A DNA stretch of 21,159 nt from Chloracidobacterium sp. UBA3360. Lineage in GTDB: Bacteria > Acidobacteriota > Blastocatellia > Pyrinomonadales > Pyrinomonadaceae. A program made the translations under genes and the position numbers. The DNA lies in contig DEQS01000051.1 in NCBI GenBank assembly GCA_002360555.1, positions 6,290-27,448 on the forward strand, read 5' to 3'. This document shows, one piece after another, positions 15,568 through 21,159 of this stretch; the first letter of the stretch is position 1, and every line of letters begins with the position of its first letter. The notes under the pieces were generated by a model that worked only from the letters and a program-made list of their open reading frames with translations, had not been told where the DNA came from and did no database searches.

Positions 15568-15573
15568 TATAAT
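15568..15573 (+). promoter_or_regulatory. Candidate -10 box of the polysaccharide operon
   Basis: A perfect TATAAT lies 30 nt before the GTG start at 15604, but no convincing -35 is found 16-18 nt upstream. It may be an activator-dependent promoter or chance in an AT-rich divergent gap. Confidence 0.35.
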
Positions 15574-15603
15574 CAAAGTTCGCCGCGTTTTACGAAAAAT
15601 TAA

Positions 15604-17070
15604 GTGGACGAAAACTCAAATATCTATCGCCTGACCGACAAGGCTCTGCAGCTATCTCTGTTGCTGCTGGCGGTGTGCGCACCTGTATCGATCGCCGCGA
15701 CGCAGATCTCATGGTCGCTCGCGCTTTTGTTTTGGCTTATAAGGCTTGCGTTCGTCCGTCCGACGTTCAAAACGGACGGCATCACGACCGCGATCCTCGC
15801 TTTTGTGGGCCTCACGCTAGTCTCGTCATTTTTCTCGTATGAGCCGCAGGTTTCACTGCGAAAGATGGTCGCCGTTTCCTTGGTGACGATAGTTCATCTC
15901 GTCGCTCAAAATATCCGCGACACAAAAATGGTGCGGCGTGCGGTCGTGATTTTATTGCTCTCTGGCACCGTTGCGGCTTCGTATGCGATCGGAAAGTTTG
16001 CCGTCGGGGCTAATCTAAAGGTCACAAAACTCACTGCCGACAGCCCTCTGCGGGCAGCCGGTGTGCAAGAAGGCGACACGATACTGATAACGGGCGACAG
16101 TACAATCGCTACGCCGGATCAGCTTGCGGCGGCGGTAAATGCTTCGCAAGATACCAAGATCCTCGTCAAGATCTATCGCTATCAGCAGGTTCTCGATTTT
16201 TATATGGCGCCGACGCAGCCGCAAACCGATGCCATGACCCGATTTGGCATCGAGGCGTGGTCGCCCGGCCGCGACGTGCGGGCATCGGGATTTTTTGGGC
16301 ATTACACGACTTATGCGGAGTCCGTCCAGTTGCTGGCGTCGGTTGCTCTCGGCCTGCTGATAATGGCTCCGGGCGGTCCGTTTGCGAGGAATAAGTTATT
16401 GCTCGGAGCGGTGCTTGCGGCGTTTGGTTTTGCTCTTTTTCTTACGGTTACCCGAGCGTCGTGGGCTGGGTTTATGATATCGACGGCGGCGATGGTGCTG
16501 ATCGGAACGTCGCGAAAGACGATACTGGTCTGTATCCTGTGTGCCGTCCCGTTGGCCGCGGCCGGCGTGTATTATTTACAACAAAAGCGCGACGTTGCCT
16601 TTGTCGATGCGGGCGACAATTCGACGACATGGCGTATGACCGTCTGGCGTGAAGGCGTCAACGTACTCGTCTCAAACCCGCGGCACCTCGCCGTCGGCAT
16701 CGGAATGGATTCGCTCAAGACCCATTGGCAGGACTGGGGTATGTTTGATAACGGCCGACTGCCGCTCGGCCATATGCACTCAACGCCGCTTGCATTGGCA
16801 TTCGAACGCGGCGTGCCGGTGCTGATCGCGTGGATAATATGGATGTTCTTTTATCTGCGAATGCTCTGGCGGGGCTTTCGCAGCGGGGAATTTGACTGGT
16901 TCGAACGCGGCGTTTTGCTAGGTGCTCTCGGAGGTGCCGTAGGTTTTCTCGCCAGCGGCCTGGTCCATTACAATTGGGGCGACTCTGAGGTCGTGATGAT
17001 ATTTTTTGTCATTATGGGTCTGAGTATTTCGATCGCAACCAGAGCGGCTAAGGCCAATGTGCCGGCGTGA
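15604..17070 (+). CDS. O-antigen ligase/polymerase-like membrane protein with inserted PDZ domain
   Basis: A 488-residue inner-membrane protein of the Wzy/WaaL (O-antigen ligase) type, which joins or polymerises lipid-linked glycans on the periplasmic side. About twelve hydrophobic helices are visible, five before residue 136. Wzy_C features are FGHYTTYAE at 231-239, LTVTRASWAGF at 280-290, TTWRMTVWREG at 341-351, the GIGMDSLKTHW stretch and HMHSTPLALAFERGVP at 390-404 in the large loop. Residues ~138-201 are instead a PDZ domain: LTADSPLRAAGVQEGDTI, then ATPDQLAAAV and KILVKIYR, as in HtrA-type PDZ modules. Counting helices puts both the PDZ and the catalytic loop in the periplasm, with basic loops (FARNK, TSRKT) in the cytoplasm. 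The start is GTG with no clear Shine-Dalgarno; no closer in-frame ATG exists before residue 88. It overlaps the flippase gene by 14 nt. Confidence 0.85.
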   Translation: MDENSNIYRLTDKALQLSLLLLAVCAPVSIAATQISWSLALLFWLIRLAFVRPTFKTDGITTAILAFVGLTLVSSFFSYEPQVSLRKMVAVSLVTIVHLVAQNIRDTKMVRRAVVILLLSGTVAASYAIGKFAVGANLKVTKLTADSPLRAAGVQEGDTILITGDSTIATPDQLAAAVNASQDTKILVKIYRYQQVLDFYMAPTQPQTDAMTRFGIEAWSPGRDVRASGFFGHYTTYAESVQLLASVALGLLIMAPGGPFARNKLLLGAVLAAFGFALFLTVTRASWAGFMISTAAMVLIGTSRKTILVCILCAVPLAAAGVYYLQQKRDVAFVDAGDNSTTWRMTVWREGVNVLVSNPRHLAVGIGMDSLKTHWQDWGMFDNGRLPLGHMHSTPLALAFERGVPVLIAWIIWMFFYLRMLWRGFRSGEFDWFERGVLLGALGGAVGFLASGLVHYNWGDSEVVMIFFVIMGLSISIATRAAKANVPA

Positions 17071-18409
17071 TCTGACAACAACATTGAGATCCGAACTCCA
17101 CCAAAAATTTTCATTTAGCGTCGTTTTGACCGTTGCCTCGCGGTTTCTCATGACCGGAAACAGCGTCATCGCCGGTGTGCTGGTCGCTCGTTTTTTAGGG
17201 GCTGAGAGTCTGGGCCAACTCGCGGTATTAAATGTGGCGATCGTAATCGCGATACAACTCGGCGGGTTCGGCGTAGCCAACACCAACTCGTATTTTACCG
17301 CCGGTGATCGAGAGAATGTTGTCCCGGCGGCAATTAACGGCATTTTATTTGTACTCGTCAGCGGCATTATCTGTGCATTTGTTATCTGGACCGCCTCACC
17401 TATTTTGCTGCCCGGCATCGAAACCGATCTCGTCGCCATCGGCGTACTCAGCATCCCATGCCAGCTAGTCACGTCGATCGCTAATTATCTTTTTTTGGCT
17501 CAGGGACAGGTCAAACGATTTAACATACTTGAGTTTCTCAACCAATCATTTGTACTGATAAACGTAGTCATTGTATTGCTATTATTCAGCGGCGGGCTAC
17601 GGATGCTAGTCTCCTTGAACACTGCGGCGAGTGCAGGCGTGAGCGTTTTGACACTAATTTTGCTCTACCGATACCTTAGTCAGCATTTTGCCGATTTTCC
17701 GTGGAAAGCAGACCTCTCATTGCTGCGAAAGATGCTCTCGTACGCTCTAAAGATCCACGTGCTATGGGTTTCGACCTTTTTTCTATATCGGTTTGACCTA
17801 ATAATCGTCAATTTTTTCAAGGGTGCGGCTGTGGCGACGGTTTATTCGGTCGCGACGCAATGCACGCTGTTTTTGCTCATCTTGCCCTACGCAGTGGCCA
17901 ATCTGCTACAGAATCGCGTCGCCGCTCGCGGCGATGATAATGTCGAATTTACTTGCCGCGTGGCACGGCACACGTCGCTTTTAATGTTCAGCGCGTGTTT
18001 TGTGAGCGTTCCGGGGATATTGCTTGTTGAAAAGGTCTATGGCACCGGGTTTGACGATCTGCCGGTACAATTTTGGATCTTGCTGCCCGGGGTGTACTTT
18101 GCCGCAATGCAGGTCGTGATGTCACAATATTTTGTCGGAACAGGCTTGCCGGTAAAGCTGCCGGTCGCTTGGGTCATCACCTTTATCTCGAGTGTTATTC
18201 TTAATATTTTGATCGTGCCAATATATGGCGGGCGTGGCGCAGCGGTTGTTTCGACCGTATGTTATTTTCTGATCTTTGTCGTAATATTTATGTTTTTTAA
18301 GGGAGACACCGGAAAGAAATTGTCCGATATTTTGATCCCGCACATGAAAGAAATACGCGATCTGCTGAGATCTGCGACCGGATATTTCGTGAAGCAAAAC
18401 GCAACGTAA
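17057..18409 (+). CDS. Polysaccharide flippase, Wzx/MOP superfamily
   Basis: A 450-residue integral membrane protein with about 12-14 hydrophobic helices, of the polysaccharide-transport branch of the MOP (multidrug/oligosaccharidyl-lipid/polysaccharide) superfamily. It would move lipid-linked oligosaccharides across the inner membrane. The N-terminal helix FLMTGNSVIAGVLVARFLGAESLGQLAVLN carries the G-x-x-x-Y/L-G-x-x pattern typical of Wzx, and the basic YALKIHVLWVSTFFLYRFDLIIVNFF segment begins the second half. The ATG at 17057 lies inside the end of the ligase gene with AAGG 5 nt upstream, implying coupled translation. The gene is visibly more AT-rich than its neighbours, as is common for wzx. 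The sugar cargo cannot be deduced. Confidence 0.9.
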   Translation: MCRRDLTTTLRSELHQKFSFSVVLTVASRFLMTGNSVIAGVLVARFLGAESLGQLAVLNVAIVIAIQLGGFGVANTNSYFTAGDRENVVPAAINGILFVLVSGIICAFVIWTASPILLPGIETDLVAIGVLSIPCQLVTSIANYLFLAQGQVKRFNILEFLNQSFVLINVVIVLLLFSGGLRMLVSLNTAASAGVSVLTLILLYRYLSQHFADFPWKADLSLLRKMLSYALKIHVLWVSTFFLYRFDLIIVNFFKGAAVATVYSVATQCTLFLLILPYAVANLLQNRVAARGDDNVEFTCRVARHTSLLMFSACFVSVPGILLVEKVYGTGFDDLPVQFWILLPGVYFAAMQVVMSQYFVGTGLPVKLPVAWVITFISSVILNILIVPIYGGRGAAVVSTVCYFLIFVVIFMFFKGDTGKKLSDILIPHMKEIRDLLRSATGYFVKQNAT

Positions 18410-18413
18410 CTAA

Positions 18414-19547
18414 ATGAAGGTATTGCATTATCTGGACCGGGTTAATCGCGGGGGAGCCGAGACCCTGGTGCTTGACGTGGGCCGTAACGCCAACTCCGCG
18501 GGCATCGATATAACATTTGTCGCCGGCGGTGGAGGCGATCTTGAGCCGGAGTTTGCAAAGGTTGACGATTTTCAGCGTATCGACCGTCGTTTTTCGATAG
18601 ACCCGATCCAACTGTGGCGGCTGTGGCGTTTGATCAAAGATCGCGGTGTCAAGATCGTCCACGGCCAACAGCCCATCGATGCGTTGGTTTTATATCTCGC
18701 GACACGCGGCACCGGAGTTAAATGCGTTCTGAGCCTACAAAACTATTTTCCCGATGAGCTAAATCGCAAAATAGGCAAATTTGTCATCCCGCGAATGGAC
18801 GCCATCTGCCCGGTCAGTAAATGGATGCTGGACTGGTATCAAACAGAAGAAAAGTTTGACATTGCTGGGAAGTCACATGTCGTCTACAACGCTGTAGATA
18901 CTGCCCGGCTTGAGAGCTCGCGTGCCGGTAATAGTGCCACTCTACGCGACGAGCTTGGGCTAAGCGGTGATGCTCCACTTCTCGGCATGACAGGCCATTT
19001 TTATGCCGATGAGCGAAAAGACCAGCTGACCGTGTGCCGCGCATTGCCGGCGATCCTTGCACGGTTTCCGGAGGCTCATTTTGTATTCATTGGCAATTTG
19101 TATGACGGAGCCGAGCAATATTATGCGAAATGTGTGGATCTTTGCCGTGAATCGGGTATCGACACCAAAGTGCATTTTTTAGGTACTAGAAACGACGTCG
19201 CGGATATACTGCGCGAACTGGATCTTTTCGTATTTTCGACGGTACAAGAAGGTTTAGGGATCGCCGTTGTCGAGGCTCTGAGCCTTGGTGTTCCGACGAT
19301 CGCGTCCGACATTCCCCCGGTGCTCGAAGCCGTTGGTGACGACATGCCCGAAGGACGATGTGCCGAAATTTTTCGCACGGGTGACGCTGACGATCTCGCG
19401 AAAAAGACGATCGCTTTGCTAGGCGACCCTGAGCGATTAAAGCAGTTAGGTGAAAAAGCCCGGCTGCAGACGCCCATTCGTTTCTCGATCGAAGCCCATC
19501 TCGTCAGCCTCAAAGGGGTTTACGACAAATTGCTTTCGGACAAATGA
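18414..19547 (+). CDS. Glycosyltransferase family 4 (GT4), tandem paralogue 1
   Basis: A 377-residue GT-B fold enzyme of family GT4 that adds a sugar from a nucleotide donor to a glycan or lipid-linked acceptor at the cytoplasmic membrane face. NRGGAE at 11-16 is the N-terminal glycine loop. The C-terminal donor domain has ADERKDQ at 198-204 (catalytic Arg-Lys), VHFLGTRNDVADILRELDLFVFST, and the EX7E signature with E279 and E287. It starts 4 nt after the flippase stop with no Shine-Dalgarno, so it probably depends on upstream translation. More than half of its residues match the following gene, including RGTGVKCV and PRMDAICPVS, which marks a tandem duplication. Its end overlaps the next start by 4 nt (ATGA). 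Donor and acceptor sugars are unknown. Confidence 0.92.
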   Translation: MKVLHYLDRVNRGGAETLVLDVGRNANSAGIDITFVAGGGGDLEPEFAKVDDFQRIDRRFSIDPIQLWRLWRLIKDRGVKIVHGQQPIDALVLYLATRGTGVKCVLSLQNYFPDELNRKIGKFVIPRMDAICPVSKWMLDWYQTEEKFDIAGKSHVVYNAVDTARLESSRAGNSATLRDELGLSGDAPLLGMTGHFYADERKDQLTVCRALPAILARFPEAHFVFIGNLYDGAEQYYAKCVDLCRESGIDTKVHFLGTRNDVADILRELDLFVFSTVQEGLGIAVVEALSLGVPTIASDIPPVLEAVGDDMPEGRCAEIFRTGDADDLAKKTIALLGDPERLKQLGEKARLQTPIRFSIEAHLVSLKGVYDKLLSDK

Positions 19548-20686
19548 CGCTAAAAGTGCTGCACATCCTCGATGCAACAAATCGCGGCGGAGCCGAGATG
19601 CTCACGCTCGATGTCTGCCGCAACGCCCGCGACGCCGGGCTCGACCTTACTTTTGTCGCTACCGGCGGCGGGGATCTTGAGAGGGAATTTGAGCGATCAG
19701 GTGCGACGTATTTCAGGCTGCAAAGAAAGCTCCCGATCGACCCCGTTCTCGTCAAAAACCTACGCCGCATTATAAAACAAACCGGCGTTCAGATCGTCCA
19801 CGCCCAACAAGCGGTCGAGGCGATCCACCTCTATCTCGCAACCCGCGGCACCGGCGTAAAATGCGTGATGAGCCTGCAGGCCTACATCCTGGACACAAAA
19901 AATCGCATAGCGACAAAGTTGATCGTCCCCCGAATGGACGCCATTTGTCCCGTGAGCTCATCGATGCAGGAATGGTACCGGACGGGCGAAGGATTTACGA
20001 TCACCGACAAATATCACGTGCTCGCAAACGGCGTCGACGCGGCACGGCTCGGGCCGACGAGGCAAGAGGGAACTCCGTCGTTACGAGAGGAACTGGACAT
20101 CTCAGATGACCGTCCTTTACTCGGAATGGTCGGTAATTTTTACGCCGACGAGCGAAAGGACCAGTGGACGATCTGCCGTGCATTGCCCGCAATTTTCGAG
20201 CAACACCCAAAAGCACATTTTGTCTTTGTCGGAGCCGTGCACGACGGTGCGGAAGCGTATCATCAGCGTTGCTTAGATCATCGCCGCGAGCACGGAATCG
20301 CCGACCGCGTCCATTTTGTCGGCAAACGCGGGGACATCGCAGACCTTTTGCGGGAGCTTGACCTATTCGTTTTTTCGACCGTCCAAGAGGGCTTGCCGGT
20401 CGCGGCGGTCGAGGCTCTGATGCTCGGCGTGCCTATGATCGTCTCGGACATCCCGCCAATGCTCGAGGTCGGCGGAGCGGACACATCCGAAGGATTGTGC
20501 GTCGAGGTTTTTCAAACGGGCAACGCCGAAGACCTTGCTGATAAGGTGGCCGCCCTGTTGAGCGACCCGGATAAACTAAAAACCCTCGGCGAAAAGGCCC
20601 GCGTCCAGACGGCGAAATATTACGGCATCGAAGCACATCTCGCGACGCTAAAGTCGCTTTACGAAAAGCTCGTCAATGATAAATAA
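19544..20686 (+). CDS. Glycosyltransferase family 4 (GT4), tandem paralogue 2
   Basis: A 380-residue GT4 enzyme, close paralogue of the preceding one and collinear with it through its whole length. It repeats the NRGGAE loop (13-18), the LYLATRGTGVKCV and VPRMDAICPVS segments, FYADERKDQ, and the EX7E motif EGLPVAAVE. Divergence is concentrated in the acceptor-facing N-terminal half (for example TYFRLQRKLPIDP versus DFQRIDRRFSIDP), which would be consistent with a different acceptor. The ATG overlaps the previous stop in an ATGA junction, so translation is coupled. It probably adds a sugar in the same glycan repeat unit, but order and identity cannot be read. Confidence 0.92.
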   Translation: MTLKVLHILDATNRGGAEMLTLDVCRNARDAGLDLTFVATGGGDLEREFERSGATYFRLQRKLPIDPVLVKNLRRIIKQTGVQIVHAQQAVEAIHLYLATRGTGVKCVMSLQAYILDTKNRIATKLIVPRMDAICPVSSSMQEWYRTGEGFTITDKYHVLANGVDAARLGPTRQEGTPSLREELDISDDRPLLGMVGNFYADERKDQWTICRALPAIFEQHPKAHFVFVGAVHDGAEAYHQRCLDHRREHGIADRVHFVGKRGDIADLLRELDLFVFSTVQEGLPVAAVEALMLGVPMIVSDIPPMLEVGGADTSEGLCVEVFQTGNAEDLADKVAALLSDPDKLKTLGEKARVQTAKYYGIEAHLATLKSLYEKLVNDK

Positions 20687-20692
20687 CTATGT

Positions 20693-21159
20693 ATGCGTGT
20701 TTTAGTTGGAATGCCTGACAAAGATTCGCTCGGTGGGCCGATATATTGCGAGCCGCCGTTTGTCGCCGCGCTTCGTGCGAGCGGCGTCGAGGTTGACGAG
20801 GAAACCTATGTCTATGGCGGTAGTGCAGATCAGACGCCGCTGCTAAAACGGATAAAGCGCGTGATCGATGCGGCACAGCGGCTTCGCCAACGGACGCGTG
20901 AAAACCGGTACGACATCATCCATCTCAACACCTCGATCGACGAAAAATGCGTTGTTCGCGATCTTGTGACGCTAGCATTTCTGCCGGCAAAAGTGCCCGT
21001 CTATCTCAAAATGCACGGATCGATCGCCCGTTTCTTAGCGACAAAAAATCCCGTTTGGCGATGGGCGATGGGGCGTTTGTTTGCGCGGGTCGCGGGCATC
21101 GGCGTGCTGTCCGGCGAAGAGCGTGAAAATTTTATCCGTGCCGGCTGCCCGCCCGAAAA
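20693..21159 (+). CDS. Glycosyltransferase, N-terminal part (3' truncated by window edge)
   Basis: An open frame of 155 codons runs from the ATG at 20693 to the window end without a stop. It begins MRVLVGMPDKDSLGGPIYCEPPF, a first beta strand followed by the glycine-rich loop (GGP) of GT-B glycosyltransferases, with FVAALRASGVEV as the first helix. Later, YDIIHLNTSID and VPVYLKMHGS resemble the end of the N-terminal GT4 domain. The donor-binding half is outside the window, so the family remains provisional. It starts 6 nt after the GT4 paralogue, without a visible Shine-Dalgarno, and is clearly not a third copy of those two genes. Confidence 0.75.
   Translation, partial: MRVLVGMPDKDSLGGPIYCEPPFVAALRASGVEVDEETYVYGGSADQTPLLKRIKRVIDAAQRLRQRTRENRYDIIHLNTSIDEKCVVRDLVTLAFLPAKVPVYLKMHGSIARFLATKNPVWRWAMGRLFARVAGIGVLSGEERENFIRAGCPPE

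Overview
The window looks like a chromosomal segment of a Gram-negative, mid-GC bacterium. The best fit by inference is an Acidobacteriota member near Blastocatellia/Pyrinomonadaceae. Supporting signs are an outer-membrane TonB receptor with an N-terminal carboxypeptidase-regulatory-like domain, a DUF4136 protein, an Ala/Asn/Pro-rich linker in a large secreted protein, and a membrane-fused spermidine synthase-like protein. No taxonomic marker was searched, so this is not proven.

Layout: (1) 1-2123, plus strand: the 3' part of a DinG/XPD-type Fe-S helicase gene (5' end off the window), then queD. (2) 2133-2738, minus strand: a secreted DUF4136 protein convergent with queD. (3) 2932-6653, plus strand: a TonB-dependent receptor with a strong intrinsic terminator, then a Tat-exported dienelactone-hydrolase-like enzyme. 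(4) 6645-11621, minus strand, read from high to low coordinates: rpsU, surE-pcm (translationally coupled), a REP-like inverted repeat doublet, dedA coupled to a membrane-fused spermidine synthase-like gene, tRNA-Pro(CGG) with its own promoter and terminator, and a small spermidine-synthase-fold protein. (5) 11709-15476, minus strand: a membrane-anchored protein of about 1255 residues with HEAT-like repeats and a repetitive beta-rich C-terminus, apparently expressed from a leaderless promoter. (6) 15604 to the window end, plus strand: a polysaccharide assembly locus. It holds an O-antigen ligase/polymerase carrying an inserted PDZ domain, a Wzx-like flippase, two tandemly duplicated GT4 glycosyltransferases, and the start of a third glycosyltransferase that runs off the window.

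How the genes fit together: region 6 is a tightly packed operon (overlaps of 14 and 4 nt, gaps of 4 and 6 nt) that would build, flip and polymerise or ligate a surface glycan. Region 4 groups housekeeping and stress-repair functions: ribosomal protein S21, SurE nucleotidase, isoaspartyl repair methyltransferase and a DedA membrane protein. The least ordinary elements are the PDZ insertion in the Wzy/WaaL-type enzyme, the leaderless promoter of the giant HEAT protein, the two mutually exclusive hairpins possible in the rpsU leader, and the REP doublet. No CRISPR array, transposase, integrase or rRNA was seen.
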